The notes: generated by a model from the sequence alone, not told the origin. DNA of 64,000 bases from Bacteroidales bacterium (GCA_017482565.1 JAFUMO010000039.1:1-64000), one strand, 5' to 3'. Positions 9,340-19,245 are shown, counted from the stretch's first letter. Translations and numbers: made by a program.

Positions 9340-9345
9340 TTATAT

Positions 9346-10092
9346 ATGAAAATTGCAAATATTTTAGTTTCCCAGCCGGCCCCACAGAACAGCTCCCCAT
9401 TCACTGAGCTTACCTCAAAATTTAATGTAAACCTGGATTTCCATCCTTTCTTTAAAGTTGAGCCGCTATGTGCAAAGGAATTCAGGGCCCAGAAAATTAA
9501 TATCCTTGACTATACCGCGATTGTCTTCACGGCAAAGACAACCATTGACGCATTCTTCAAGCTGTGCGAGGAATTGAGGGTCACGGTTCCGGAAACAATG
9601 AAATATTTCTGTAACTCAGAGTCAACTGCAGTATATCTGCAGAAGCATATCATTTTCCGCAAGAGAAAAATTTTCTACGGCAATGGTACCACCGCCTCAA
9701 TACTTGATGCCATAGGGACAAAGCATAAGGAGGAGAAGTTCCTCATTGCCGCAACTGCAGACAACATAAAGGGTGACCTCCACAAGCTGTTCTCAAAGAC
9801 AAAGCTAAAGTTTGAGAGTGCAGCTTTTGTAAAGACCATATACAGCAACCTTCAGGAGTTTGACTTGAGCAAGTATCAGATTGCCGTATTCTACAGCCCA
9901 CACGATATAAAATCCCTTATGGAGAGCTATCCGGAGTTCGAACAGAAGGACCTTAAGATTGCCACATTCGGCCCCGCAGCTGCAAAAGCTGTGGCTGCAG
10001 CTGGCATGAAGGCAGACATCACCGCACCTACACCTGAAGCTCCTTCCATTGCAAAGGCTATCCTGCTGTACATGCAGAAAGAGGAGAAATAA
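9346..10092 (+). CDS. hemD: Uroporphyrinogen-III synthase family protein
   Basis: 248 residues, standard HemD length. HemD closes hydroxymethylbilane to uroporphyrinogen III, the branch point for heme, siroheme and cobalamin. The family is poorly conserved; recognisable parts are the N-terminal ILVSQPAPQ, the middle YTAIVFTAKTTIDAFF, and the C-terminal IATFGPAAAKAVAAAGMKADITAP, the last being the common HemD ending. No other heme gene is in the window; the DUF4271-hemD-rnpA order is common in this phylum. The start is supported by the tight junction with the DUF4271 gene. Confidence 0.85.
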   Translation: MKIANILVSQPAPQNSSPFTELTSKFNVNLDFHPFFKVEPLCAKEFRAQKINILDYTAIVFTAKTTIDAFFKLCEELRVTVPETMKYFCNSESTAVYLQKHIIFRKRKIFYGNGTTASILDAIGTKHKEEKFLIAATADNIKGDLHKLFSKTKLKFESAAFVKTIYSNLQEFDLSKYQIAVFYSPHDIKSLMESYPEFEQKDLKIATFGPAAAKAVAAAGMKADITAPTPEAPSIAKAILLYMQKEEK

Positions 10093-10099
10093 AGGACTC

Positions 10100-10519
10100 A
10101 TGCCTGCAACATTCACCAAAGAGGAGAGACTAAGCTCTTTCCGTGAGATTCAGGCCCTGATGAAGGAGGGGAAGACACTCTTCCACTACCCTTTTAAGGC
10201 GGTGTACCTTTTTCCCAAAGCTGACATCACCACAGACACTTCTGAAGCAAAGAATGCCATAATGGTTTCTGTCCCCAAAAGGAACTTCAAGAGGGCTGTA
10301 AAGAGAAACCTCCTCAAGAGGAGAATCAGGGAGGGTTACAGGCTGAACAAGGAACTGCTTGAGGCTCCGCAGGGATGCAAGGCTCATCTGCTGTTTGTTT
10401 ATGTATCCAAGGATATAATGGAATACAGCCATATTGAAAGGAAGATGAAGGAGCTGATGCAGCAGATTTCCTTCCAGTGGAAAGAAAATGAACAGAAAGG
10501 AAATGTGGAAGAGGATTAA
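10100..10519 (+). CDS. rnpA: Ribonuclease P protein component
   Basis: 139 residues. Protein subunit of RNase P, which trims 5' leaders of tRNA precursors. The signature basic helix is present: [22 protein letters not shown] (residues about 57-78; core [13 protein letters not shown]). I chose the ATG at 10100, with AAAGGA 4 bp upstream and 7 bp after the hemD stop; an upstream in-frame start would run far into hemD. The 3' end overlaps yidD by 32 bp, the classical rnpA-yidD coupling. Confidence 0.95.
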   Translation: MPATFTKEERLSSFREIQALMKEGKTLFHYPFKAVYLFPKADITTDTSEAKNAIMVSVPKRNFKRAVKRNLLKRRIREGYRLNKELLEAPQGCKAHLLFVYVSKDIMEYSHIERKMKELMQQISFQWKENEQKGNVEED

Positions 10520-10748
10520 GGAATTTGCCGGGAAAGCCATCTCCTTCCCTATTATTCTTCTGGTAAGATTCTACCAGATATGCATATCCCCACTCAAACC
10601 TGCCACATGCAGGTTCACCCCCACCTGCTCCACATATGCAATAGAGGCTCTCCGCAAACACGGCCCCATCAAGGGGGGATATCTGGCAATCAGGAGGCTG
10701 CTCAAATGCCATCCGTGGGGAGGAAGCGGCTACGACCCTGTACCTTGA
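10488..10748 (+). CDS. yidD: Membrane protein insertion efficiency factor YidD
   Basis: 86 residues, a small cysteine-containing protein associated with YidC-dependent membrane insertion. Diagnostic run: [20 protein letters not shown] (residues about 29-48) and [14 protein letters not shown] at the C terminus. The start could also be the ATG at 10503 (MWKRIKEF); the upstream ATG at 10488 overlaps rnpA more deeply. Ends 9 bp from the convergent acyltransferase gene, leaving no room for a separate terminator. Confidence 0.94.
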   Translation: MNRKEMWKRIKEFAGKAISFPIILLVRFYQICISPLKPATCRFTPTCSTYAIEALRKHGPIKGGYLAIRRLLKCHPWGGSGYDPVP

Positions 10749-10757
10749 CCTCAGCGG

Positions 10758-12548
10758 CTATTCCACACCGAATCTCTTGTATACCAAATCCTTGTCTCCT
10801 ATCTCCTTTGAAAGGGCATCCAGTTCAGCCTTAGGGACATCCAGCAGATCCAACATTATGAGACCGTCAACGCAATAGTTGAAATCCGGATCCACATTGA
10901 AAGCCAGAATCCTGGCATTCAGCTTTATATATTTTTTCAGAAGGGTAGGCATCTTGAAGCGGCTGTTGCTCAGGCGGAACATGAAGCGGTCAAACCTCTC
11001 AAGCGATTCCATCCTGTTTCCAGCCAGCTGCTCCGGGTTCACCCTGAAGAATTCAGGCTCAAACGGGTTCTTTGGAGAAACAAGGCCGGCAAACTCAGGA
11101 ATGGAGTGCTTCTTCTCTATATAGTGCACCATAAGGCTCCTGTAGAAGAGCGGGTACCACGCACTTATACTTACAGGACCTATGAAGTAGCGCATATCCG
11201 GTTTCCTTAGGACAAGATACATAAGCCCCTTTATCAGCAGCATGAGGGCAAGTGGATCCTTCTGGTACTCAGGGACCACAAAAGAACGCCCCAGTTCTAC
11301 CGTCTTCCGCAGATATGGCCTGAACTCTCTCCTGTACCTGAACAAGGTATTGGAATAGAAGCCCTCCATACCGTATTTCCTCACTATCTCATTGCCAAAC
11401 CCAAGCCTGTATGCCCCAACAAGGGCCATCTTCTCACTGTCCCACAAGATGAGATGCCTGTAATAGGTATCATACATATCGGTATCAAGGGATTTTCCGG
11501 TACCCTCCCCCACCGCACGGAATGTGACTTCCCTGCAACGTGCAATCTCCACCATCAGATGCGGGATCTCCTCCGCCCTGGCAATATAGCATACATAATT
11601 CCCCACCTCAAAAAGTTTCCCATGAGCCAGTGAGGCAACCTCATCCTCAAGCTTCCCCTTCTCCACTGCCGGTGCAATCTCCACAGCGTCCACGGCAGTC
11701 TTCTCCGCAAGCTCATGCTGTTCTACGGCCACATTGGGCTCAAGGGCATAGGTCCTGTTCCAGAGATATTTACCCAAGTCCTCCATGCTGGCAAATTCCT
11801 CAATTTCAGCAGGCATGATAGGCTTGCCCAACCTTATGGAAATGGTCTTGTCCCGCTTGTTTATAAGTTCATGGGGCAACCTTGCAGTCCTAAGATAAGG
11901 GTTCACAATGCCAAGCAGATGGAACAGGCGGGAATTCCCTCCATCAAAATAGAGGGGAACAACAGGTACACCCGCACCCTTTATCAACTTAATTATGGAG
12001 AGCTGCCACTCAATATCCTTTACCACCTTCTCACTGTTCCTGTTTGATGACACCTCCCCCGAAGGGAAGAGCCCCAGCACACCCCCTGAAGCCAGATGTT
12101 CCTTTGCCATCTTGAGCCCCTTCAGGCTGCTCTTCATCCCAGGACGGTCCGTAAACGGATTTACCGGGAAAAAGTGGCTTTCAAGATTGGGGATATACGA
12201 GAGGAGAAAATTGGTAAGTATCTTTATATCGGGTCTCTTCTTTCCCAGGAGGCTCAACATCATAACACCGTCAATCGCCCCGAACGGATGGTTTGAGACC
12301 ACAATGAAAGGCTGGTCTTTGGGGAGCCATTCAAGTTCGCAGGGAATAAAGTCACAGGAGACATTGAGGTGTTCCAGAAGTTTGTCTGCAAACTCAATCC
12401 CCATGTATTTGTAGATATGTCCGTAGATATGATTAACTTTGTGGAGACCCAGAATACGCATCACGGCACCTGCAAGCAGGTTTCCGAAGAACCCTTTTAC
12501 CTTTAAGGCGTTCTTGACTTCTGATTTATTGACTAATTTTGTCCTCAT
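10758..12548 (-). CDS. Bifunctional OlsF-like acyltransferase (PlsC domain plus OlsB/GNAT domain) for amino-acid lipids
   Basis: 596 residues with two catalytic parts. N-terminal about 40-280: PlsC-type O-acyltransferase with SNHPFGAIDG (an H-X5-D form of the HX4D motif) and FPSGEVSS. C-terminal about 310-560: hemolysin/OlsB-like GNAT N-acyltransferase with REVTFRAVGEGTG and ELGRSFV. OlsF proteins use the C-terminal half for N-acylation and the N-terminal half for O-acylation of ornithine; related Bacteroidota enzymes make glycine or serine-glycine lipids, so the head group here is uncertain. I chose the ATG at 12548: 22 bp from uvrC and matching family N termini; an upstream start would overlap uvrC. 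Confidence 0.85.
   Translation of the reverse strand: MRTKLVNKSEVKNALKVKGFFGNLLAGAVMRILGLHKVNHIYGHIYKYMGIEFADKLLEHLNVSCDFIPCELEWLPKDQPFIVVSNHPFGAIDGVMMLSLLGKKRPDIKILTNFLLSYIPNLESHFFPVNPFTDRPGMKSSLKGLKMAKEHLASGGVLGLFPSGEVSSNRNSEKVVKDIEWQLSIIKLIKGAGVPVVPLYFDGGNSRLFHLLGIVNPYLRTARLPHELINKRDKTISIRLGKPIMPAEIEEFASMEDLGKYLWNRTYALEPNVAVEQHELAEKTAVDAVEIAPAVEKGKLEDEVASLAHGKLFEVGNYVCYIARAEEIPHLMVEIARCREVTFRAVGEGTGKSLDTDMYDTYYRHLILWDSEKMALVGAYRLGFGNEIVRKYGMEGFYSNTLFRYRREFRPYLRKTVELGRSFVVPEYQKDPLALMLLIKGLMYLVLRKPDMRYFIGPVSISAWYPLFYRSLMVHYIEKKHSIPEFAGLVSPKNPFEPEFFRVNPEQLAGNRMESLERFDRFMFRLSNSRFKMPTLLKKYIKLNARILAFNVDPDFNYCVDGLIMLDLLDVPKAELDALSKEIGDKDLVYKRFGVE
12534..12542 (+). promoter_or_regulatory. Putative uvrC promoter -7 box
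   Basis: TAATTTTGT matches TAnnTTTG, 29 bp before the uvrC ATG and inside the 5' end of the divergent acyltransferase gene. Confidence 0.5.
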
Positions 12549-12562
12549 ACAGAACATAGATA

Positions 12563-12571
12563 ACAAATTTA
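12563..12571 (-). promoter_or_regulatory. Putative acyltransferase-gene promoter -7 box
   Basis: Minus-strand TAAATTTGT matches TAnnTTTG, 14 bp before the ATG at 12548, giving a very short leader. It touches the uvrC start codon, so the two promoters interlock. Confidence 0.45.
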
Positions 12572-14418
12572 TGGAACTGAAAGAGAAAATAAGCATCCTT
12601 CCCCTTGAACCCGGAGTCTACAGGTTCCTGGACTCTTCAGGCACCATAATCTACATAGGAAAAGCCAAGAGTCTGAGAAAAAGGGTACAGCAATATTTTG
12701 TCCCTACTGAGAGGCTCAACACCAAAACCCGTGTCCTGGTTTCAAAGATTGCAGATGTGCAGCACACTGTTGTAGAAAACGAGCAGGACGCCTTGCTGTT
12801 GGAGAACAATCTCATAAAGCAATACCAGCCGAAATATAACATACTCCTGAAAGACGGCAAAAGCTATCCGTGGATATGCATAAAAAATGAGCCATTCCCA
12901 CGTATTTTCCTCACACGCCGCTTTGTGCGTGACGGCTCCCTCTACTTTGGCCCTTACAGTTCCGTACAGCATGCCCACAACCTGCTTGACCTGATAAACT
13001 CCCTCTACAGGCTCCGCACCTGCAAGCTTGCCCTCAACAATGAGGCAATAGCACAGGGGAAATTCAAGCCATGCCTGAACATACACATACGCAAGTGCTA
13101 CGGCCCTTGCATAGGGGAGATCTCCCAGGATGAATACAACAAGCAGATCTCCAGCATCAGGGAAATATTGAAAGGGAATGCCGGCGAACTCATAAAGGAG
13201 TACCGCAGGGCAATGAAGGAACATGCCGCCAATCTGGAGTTCGAGCAGGCCCAGGAGTACAAGGAGAAGATGGAACTGCTGCAGAACCACTACAGCAAAT
13301 CGCTTGTGGTACACCCGAGCATAACCAACACGGATGTATTCTCCATTGTATTTGAAAAGGGAAATGCATTCGGCAACTTCTTCCGCCTGAACGGGGGATG
13401 CATAATCCAGGCCCTCAACCTCCACTTCAAGCTTAACATAGAGGAGGAGAAGGAGGCTGTCCTCACCCGCTTCATGCAGGAAATCTACCAGATTGCAGAT
13501 GCCCAGGGACAACACCGCACTGAAGAGATACTTGTCCCTTTCCTTCCCGACAACCTTTCAATGGGGCGCAATATCCACATCCCGCTGAAGGGGGACAAGC
13601 TCAGTCTGCTTGAACTGAGTACCAAGAATGCCAAGGCATTCATGTTCCAGAAGATGAAGCAGGAGGAGATAAAGGATCCTGAGGAGGGGAAGAACAGGGC
13701 ACTCACAGCCCTGAAGGAGGCACTGCAGATGGAGCGGCTCCCGCTTCACATTGAATGTTTTGACAACTCCAATACCCAAGGAACAAACCCTGTAGCCGCA
13801 TGCGTAGTGTTCAAGAACGGCAAGCCGAGCAAGAAGGATTACAGGCACTTCAACATAAAGACAGTAGTTGGGGCCAACGATTACGCCTCAATGTACGAGG
13901 TTGTACACCGCCGCTACTCACGGCTGCTGGAAGAGGGGGGTGACATCCCCCAGCTCATACTTATTGACGGCGGACGCGGGCAGCTCCACTTTGCATACGA
14001 TGCACTCCGCAACCTGGGGCTCCTATGGGACAGGCCGGGATGCCCTTCCCACCCGCGGGCAAAGGAGATAGGGCACATAGAGGTGATAAGCATTGCAGAA
14101 AGGCTTGAGGAGATCATGCTTCCCGGAGACCCTGTACCCATGTTCATGGACAAGAACTCCCCTGCCCTCAAGCTCCTGATGCATCTGAGGGATGAGGCCC
14201 ACAGGTTTGGCATCACCCACCACCGCAGCAAAAGGACCAGGAACCAGATAACATCCAGGCTACTGCAGATAAAGGGGATTGGGGAGGCAACACAGCAGAA
14301 GCTGCTCCAGCACTTCAAGAGCCTCAAGAGGCTCCAGGCTGCCCCTGTGGAAGAGATAGAGGAGATTGTCGGGAAAAAGATGGCACAGATTGTTGTAAAG
14401 GGTCTGGGCTCCCTTTAA
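12571..14418 (+). CDS. uvrC: UvrABC excinuclease subunit C
   Basis: 615 residues, full length. UvrC makes both incisions in nucleotide excision repair. Order: GIY-YIG nuclease (about 10-95; GVYRFLDSSGTIIYIGKAKSLRKRV in parts GVYRFL and IIYIGKAKSL), cysteine cluster (CKLALNN...CLNIHIRKCYGPC), UVR motif (about 205-240), RNase H-like domain (about 385-545; HIECFDNSNTQGTNPVA, LILIDGGRGQL), and C-terminal helix-hairpin-helix (IKGIGEATQQKLL, about 565-615). Start at 12571 fits the family N terminus. Two exact TTCCCGACAR words lie inside (13544 and 14367). Confidence 0.97.
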   Translation: MELKEKISILPLEPGVYRFLDSSGTIIYIGKAKSLRKRVQQYFVPTERLNTKTRVLVSKIADVQHTVVENEQDALLLENNLIKQYQPKYNILLKDGKSYPWICIKNEPFPRIFLTRRFVRDGSLYFGPYSSVQHAHNLLDLINSLYRLRTCKLALNNEAIAQGKFKPCLNIHIRKCYGPCIGEISQDEYNKQISSIREILKGNAGELIKEYRRAMKEHAANLEFEQAQEYKEKMELLQNHYSKSLVVHPSITNTDVFSIVFEKGNAFGNFFRLNGGCIIQALNLHFKLNIEEEKEAVLTRFMQEIYQIADAQGQHRTEEILVPFLPDNLSMGRNIHIPLKGDKLSLLELSTKNAKAFMFQKMKQEEIKDPEEGKNRALTALKEALQMERLPLHIECFDNSNTQGTNPVAACVVFKNGKPSKKDYRHFNIKTVVGANDYASMYEVVHRRYSRLLEEGGDIPQLILIDGGRGQLHFAYDALRNLGLLWDRPGCPSHPRAKEIGHIEVISIAERLEEIMLPGDPVPMFMDKNSPALKLLMHLRDEAHRFGITHHRSKRTRNQITSRLLQIKGIGEATQQKLLQHFKSLKRLQAAPVEEIEEIVGKKMAQIVVKGLGSL

Positions 14419-14425
14419 ATCCTCC

Positions 14426-17400
14426 TCAGAAGAGGGAGGTTGAGACAAGGATGCTGAATGAATCCTTTTCAACAGGGAAATCACTGTTGCTTCCGTTATA
14501 GGCATATCTCACGCCAAGGCTTATCTCAATTCCTATTGAAAACAGCGCAAAATCAACCAGGACACTGGTTCCGTATGAATATAGGGATGTATGCCGTGTA
14601 CCTCCTGAAACGGTTCTCCTGCTTACTGCATAATCAGCAAACGGCATCACCTTCAACCTCTTCAGATAGGCAAGCTTCCAGATGCCTGTATCCCCCAGAT
14701 ATATTGGAAACGCATAATCTATTGTAGCCATATTATACCTATCCCCGTAGAAATCATCCCCTATCCCGCGCGGCATTCCCACCATATTGCCAAGGAAATA
14801 GTTCTTGCCGGAGGCATTCTGTCTCTGGGTGCTCCAGGAGAGCTTTATTCCGTGTTCCGGTGCAAATCCTGGAACATATCCGTAAATATGGAAAGAGGTC
14901 TGGCTCCCGAAATTCTCACCTCCGTCAATTGCCGTACGCCATTTTGCCGTTGCACCCAAACCCCATCTTGGAAATATCCCCGAGTGGGCAATCTCCCTCA
15001 TCTGATATGCCTGCAATGCAGCCATGAGGGTATTTGAGAATACATATTTCCCCTTTCCGGCATCATAATGGCCGTTGTTGCTGAACTCCCACCCTATCTG
15101 GGGCACCACACCCCTCTGCCAGCCATGGGAAGAGAAGTCCAACGGCACATAGGCAATCCCCTCAAGTTCAACCAGCGTGCCGGATGCAGGCTGCACAATC
15201 TGCCTTACAGTGGAATCTGTGCGGTGAAGCCTCACATTATAGCGCTCCCCGTCGTTAATGTCGGCAGAAATCTGGAAAGAAGGATACCAGCCGGAATACT
15301 TGAACTTGGCATGCCCTGCATGGTATCCCTTGTGATAAGAATATCCCAGCATTGTAACTGCAGTGCCCAACGTATTCTGTGAATATACTGTAGCTCCCGG
15401 AGATACCACATCATAGAGGTTGTCAAAATCCATCTCCATTATCCTCTCCACATCATAGTAGAGGGGCCCCCATGAATGGAATCTGAACAGGTTGGCAAGC
15501 TTGCCGTACCTGCGTGGCTGCACCTCATGGGCAAACTCATCCTCTGTTTTGGAATACTTTACAATGGATGTACCGTTCCTGCGGGCAATCTCATCTTCTG
15601 AAGCCAGCAACCCCTTCTCTCCAAGCTCCTTCCTGGCTTGCGCCGAAAGTTCCTCTGCCACCACATAACGGTAAGGGCAATGCAGCCTGCCGTCCTCAAA
15701 TGAAGGATCATACACGGAACCGCACTCCTGTACCCCATCAAGCGGAATCCTCACAGGAAGCTTGCCTGACGGTTCCAGGGATGTATAGTATAATTCCCTT
15801 CCCGATATATAAGGCTCACTGGCCCCATATCTGGAGTTTGTAAGCCTGCTGAGCCTTCCCTCCAGAGGAAACAGCATATACACGTTCCTCACTCCGTCAA
15901 GGTCTGAAAGGAAATACAGCGCATCATCTGTAGAGCGGAGGTTTGTAATTGAGGCATTCTGCTCCTGAACAATACATTCCCATTCTCCCGCGCTGTCCGG
16001 CTCCGTACTGAAGAGCCCCAGCCCCCTTCCTGTTATCACAAGTGCATATATCTTTCCCCCAAGCCACACGCTCTCCGTTATCTGCCCTCCATAGGGAGCC
16101 TCAATACGCCTGAGTACCTTCCCATCCTGCGGGTCCATTATACACAGTCTGCTGCCACCATCCGGAAGATACTCTTCAACAAGGAGGGAATCCCCTGCCC
16201 CATTCACATCTGGGGAATTGAAATACCCCCTTGAAGTGAGCCTGGTGATTTTCCCATGCCTGATATCGTACCTGAAAATATTGCCGAAGACCTCCTTTCC
16301 CCATCTCGGGTTTGGGGTAACCCCTGCAAAATAAAGTGAACCGCCACTTCTGCTGAAGCCCCCCTCTATGGCCGAAAAGCTCCTGATTACCTCCTCCTTT
16401 CCACCGGAAACCAGTACGAGCCGCACCGGATCCGCATAGGAGCGCCTTACATACAGGACACTGTCCTTCCCAATAACCATAGGGGAAAGGTACTCCCTGT
16501 AGCCGCCACCGGCCTCAAGCAGCAGCTCCGGCTCAGTGAACCTACCCCTTACAGCAGCCTCCTGCGCCCATATCTCCCCCATCAGGTGATGGCCTATATG
16601 ATAAAAGCTGCGCGGCGTATCATCAACGCTTGCCATGTAGCTCCTGTTCCTTGCCATTGGGGTATAGAAATACTTCACAAAACCGTCCAGCACCTCACCG
16701 GCATAATCATATTTGCCTGTCTTGTACCTGATTGTACTGTTCAACAGATATCCGAATGCATAGATATCGGGGGTATAATACTTGTATGAACCATGTTTCC
16801 ACCGTTCCCAGCGCCTCCTGTCACCCTCCATCTCAGCCATACGGTAATATTCCATGAACTCCGCATTCCTTCCCCTGCCTGTATTTGAAAGTTCCGTTTC
16901 TGCAATTACCGCATCCCCTTCAAGCATCCATCGGGAAGGGTATATCCCTACACCAACTGAGGCCGCCTGCTCTCCTGTAAGGAGATAGCCAAGCCTGTAT
17001 ATCCCTTTGGTAAAATGGGCCATTTGCCCCACATGGCGGGATTCATGCACTGCAAGCTGCTGTTCCCACACCTGGGGATAGTTCCCTGTTGGGGGGATTG
17101 TATAGAGTTCCATCCTCTTGGGGGCCCACACCACGGTACCGTTACTGCGTACCGTACGGTTATTCAGAAGTACAGGGATCTTGCGGGGAGATATCCCGCC
17201 CAGGCCGGCCATAACCGCCGCACGGTTCTCCTCCAGAAGCCAGAGGTATCTTATTGCAAGTGAATCCATTCCATAAGGATAAATCACCTTGTAGGCATCA
17301 CTTTCCACCTGCATCCATTTGAGGCGGGCAGGATTTTCCCCATACGAAACAAACTGTCCATGCAGAGGAAGACTGAGAACTGATGCCAGTGCCAGGAGGA

Positions 17401-17428
17401 TAATCTTTAGTACACCGCTACGCCGCAT
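14426..17428 (-). CDS. Secreted zincin with PD40 propeller and C-terminal beta-barrel-like domain
   Basis: 1000 residues, signal peptide MRRSGVLKIILLALASVLSLPLHG. The N-terminal part carries a gluzincin-like site: HESRH at 128-132 (HExxH) and the likely third ligand in WMLEGDA (Glu170), as in peptidase MA-like proteins. Residues about 300-600 look like TolB/PD40 propeller repeats (DSLLVEEYLPDGGSRLC, DALYFLSDLDGVRNVYML). The C-terminal about 350 residues are rich in alternating aromatic strands and end in ...SILVSTSLF, as outer-membrane beta-strands do. An outer-membrane, surface-facing metallopeptidase is an inference. Convergent with uvrC, 7 bp apart; no partner gene nearby. Confidence 0.7.
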   Translation of the reverse strand: MRRSGVLKIILLALASVLSLPLHGQFVSYGENPARLKWMQVESDAYKVIYPYGMDSLAIRYLWLLEENRAAVMAGLGGISPRKIPVLLNNRTVRSNGTVVWAPKRMELYTIPPTGNYPQVWEQQLAVHESRHVGQMAHFTKGIYRLGYLLTGEQAASVGVGIYPSRWMLEGDAVIAETELSNTGRGRNAEFMEYYRMAEMEGDRRRWERWKHGSYKYYTPDIYAFGYLLNSTIRYKTGKYDYAGEVLDGFVKYFYTPMARNRSYMASVDDTPRSFYHIGHHLMGEIWAQEAAVRGRFTEPELLLEAGGGYREYLSPMVIGKDSVLYVRRSYADPVRLVLVSGGKEEVIRSFSAIEGGFSRSGGSLYFAGVTPNPRWGKEVFGNIFRYDIRHGKITRLTSRGYFNSPDVNGAGDSLLVEEYLPDGGSRLCIMDPQDGKVLRRIEAPYGGQITESVWLGGKIYALVITGRGLGLFSTEPDSAGEWECIVQEQNASITNLRSTDDALYFLSDLDGVRNVYMLFPLEGRLSRLTNSRYGASEPYISGRELYYTSLEPSGKLPVRIPLDGVQECGSVYDPSFEDGRLHCPYRYVVAEELSAQARKELGEKGLLASEDEIARRNGTSIVKYSKTEDEFAHEVQPRRYGKLANLFRFHSWGPLYYDVERIMEMDFDNLYDVVSPGATVYSQNTLGTAVTMLGYSYHKGYHAGHAKFKYSGWYPSFQISADINDGERYNVRLHRTDSTVRQIVQPASGTLVELEGIAYVPLDFSSHGWQRGVVPQIGWEFSNNGHYDAGKGKYVFSNTLMAALQAYQMREIAHSGIFPRWGLGATAKWRTAIDGGENFGSQTSFHIYGYVPGFAPEHGIKLSWSTQRQNASGKNYFLGNMVGMPRGIGDDFYGDRYNMATIDYAFPIYLGDTGIWKLAYLKRLKVMPFADYAVSRRTVSGGTRHTSLYSYGTSVLVDFALFSIGIEISLGVRYAYNGSNSDFPVEKDSFSILVSTSLF

Positions 17429-17491
17429 TAAGGTAATTATCTTTAAAAATGTTACGGAATTGTTGCGAAGATAACAATAATTTTAATGTTA

Positions 17492-17524
17492 TTTCAGCAC
17501 CTCACTTTTTAACGTTATATTTGT
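17492..17524 (+). promoter_or_regulatory. Promoter of the Na/phosphate cotransporter gene
   Basis: TTTC (one mismatch to TTTG) at 17492-17495, 20 bp spacer, then TATATTTGT at 17516-17524. The ATG is 24 bp downstream. Confidence 0.6.
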
Positions 17525-17547
17525 ATCAAGAACAAAAAACTATATAA

Positions 17548-19245
17548 ATGAACACTATTTTCAGTATCCTGACGCTTCTGGGTTCATTGGGTCTCTTCCT
17601 TTATGGTATGACACTCATGAGTGAGGCGCTCCAGAAGGTTGCCGGAGACAAGATGAGGAACATCCTGGCAGCCATGACATCCAATTCATTGTCGAGAGTC
17701 CTTACAGGCCTCTTCATCACCGCAATCATACAGTCTTCAAGTGCAACCACAGTAATGGTGGTGAGCTTTGTAAACGCAGGACTCCTCTCTTTGGTTCAGT
17801 CCATTGGTGTGATTATGGGTGCCAACATAGGTACAACATTCACCGCATGGCTCATCTCATTGCTCGGTTTCAAGGCAGACATTGCAATACTTGCAATTCC
17901 GCTCATAGGATTCGGATTCGCATTCATGATGTGCAAGGCAAAGAAGAAGAAATCAATAGGCGAACTTATCATAGGCTTTGCACTTTTGTTCCTGGGCCTC
18001 AGCTTCCTTAAGGATTCCGTTCCGGACCTTCAGAGCTCTCCTGAGATTCTTGCATTCCTGCAGCAGTGGACAAACTACGGGTTCGGTTCCGTGCTGATGT
18101 TTGTTGTGATAGGTACACTGCTTACAATCGTGCTCCAGTCTTCAAGCGCCACAATGGCCCTCACCCTTGTAATGTGCAACAACGGCTGGATTCCTTTTGA
18201 GATGGGTGCGGCAATGGTACTTGGAGAGAACATAGGAACAACCATCACCGCAAATATAGCGGCATCTGTTGCAAACGTTTCTGCCAGAAGGGCAGCCATG
18301 GCCCACTCTGTTTTCAACGTGTTCGGTGTAATATGGGTACTTATCCTTTTCCATCCGTTCCTGCTCGTGGTTTCAAAGATTATCATGGGAATGGGTCTTG
18401 ACAATCCTATGGTGGCAGGAGCCTCCTCAAATTCAATCCTGTATGCAATCTCTACAGTACATACATTGTTCAACATCTGCAACACCCTCATCCTGGTATG
18501 GTTCACCAACCAGATTGCCCAGTTCGTCACAAAGATTGTGAAGGGCAAGAAAGACGAGGGGGAGGTGTTCCGCCTCCAGTACATCCAGGGCGGTGTACTC
18601 AATACTGCAGAGCTCTCGCTCAACCAGGCCAAGGAGGAGATTGTACACTACGCAGACATCTGCCGCAGGCAGTATGTATATGCCAAGGATGCAATAAATG
18701 AGACTGATCCCGACAAGTTTGATGCCCTTTACAAGAAACTTGAGCATTACGAACAAGTTACAGACCGCATTGAGCTTGAGATTGCAAAATTCCTGGACCA
18801 GGTTAAGGACGGTGTAATCAGCGAGGAGTCTGCACGCAGGATTCAGGCAATGTACAAGATTATCAGCGAGCTTGAGAGCATTGGTGATTCAGGCTTCAAC
18901 ATTGCACGCGTACTGCAGCGCCGCAATATCCACAACATGAAGTTTGATGAGGCTATGGTGAAGAAGCTCAACTATATGATAGGTCTCCTTGAGAAGGGAT
19001 TTGAGGCAATGATATACAACTTGAGCAAGGGATATACCCAGATCAACGACATTGCAAATGCCCAGGATGTTGAGCAGGACATCAACGAATACCGCAACAA
19101 CCTTAAGGAAGAGCATCTGCTCAACCTGGAGAACAAGACTTACAACTACCTCACAGGTGTATACTATATGGATCTTGTGAACGAGTGTGAGAGCGTTGGT
19201 GACTTCATGATCAATATCTCAGAAGCTATCATTGAGATTAAATGA
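17548..19245 (+). CDS. Na/Pi cotransporter family protein with PhoU-like tail
   Basis: 565 residues. Two inverted transport repeats carry the family signature QSSSATT (about residue 63) and QSSSATM (about residue 198), with GANIGTT and GENIGTT after each, and about nine membrane segments through residue 335. The C-terminal about 220 residues are cytoplasmic, helical and PhoU-like (YIQGG..., ELESIGDSGFNIAR). NptA/YjbB relatives move phosphate with sodium; whether this one imports or exports cannot be told. Monocistronic with its own promoter; overlaps the convergent lipoprotein gene by 8 bp at the stop codons. A near-match of the TTCCCGACAR word is at 18707. Confidence 0.92.
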   Translation: MNTIFSILTLLGSLGLFLYGMTLMSEALQKVAGDKMRNILAAMTSNSLSRVLTGLFITAIIQSSSATTVMVVSFVNAGLLSLVQSIGVIMGANIGTTFTAWLISLLGFKADIAILAIPLIGFGFAFMMCKAKKKKSIGELIIGFALLFLGLSFLKDSVPDLQSSPEILAFLQQWTNYGFGSVLMFVVIGTLLTIVLQSSSATMALTLVMCNNGWIPFEMGAAMVLGENIGTTITANIAASVANVSARRAAMAHSVFNVFGVIWVLILFHPFLLVVSKIIMGMGLDNPMVAGASSNSILYAISTVHTLFNICNTLILVWFTNQIAQFVTKIVKGKKDEGEVFRLQYIQGGVLNTAELSLNQAKEEIVHYADICRRQYVYAKDAINETDPDKFDALYKKLEHYEQVTDRIELEIAKFLDQVKDGVISEESARRIQAMYKIISELESIGDSGFNIARVLQRRNIHNMKFDEAMVKKLNYMIGLLEKGFEAMIYNLSKGYTQINDIANAQDVEQDINEYRNNLKEEHLLNLENKTYNYLTGVYYMDLVNECESVGDFMINISEAIIEIK

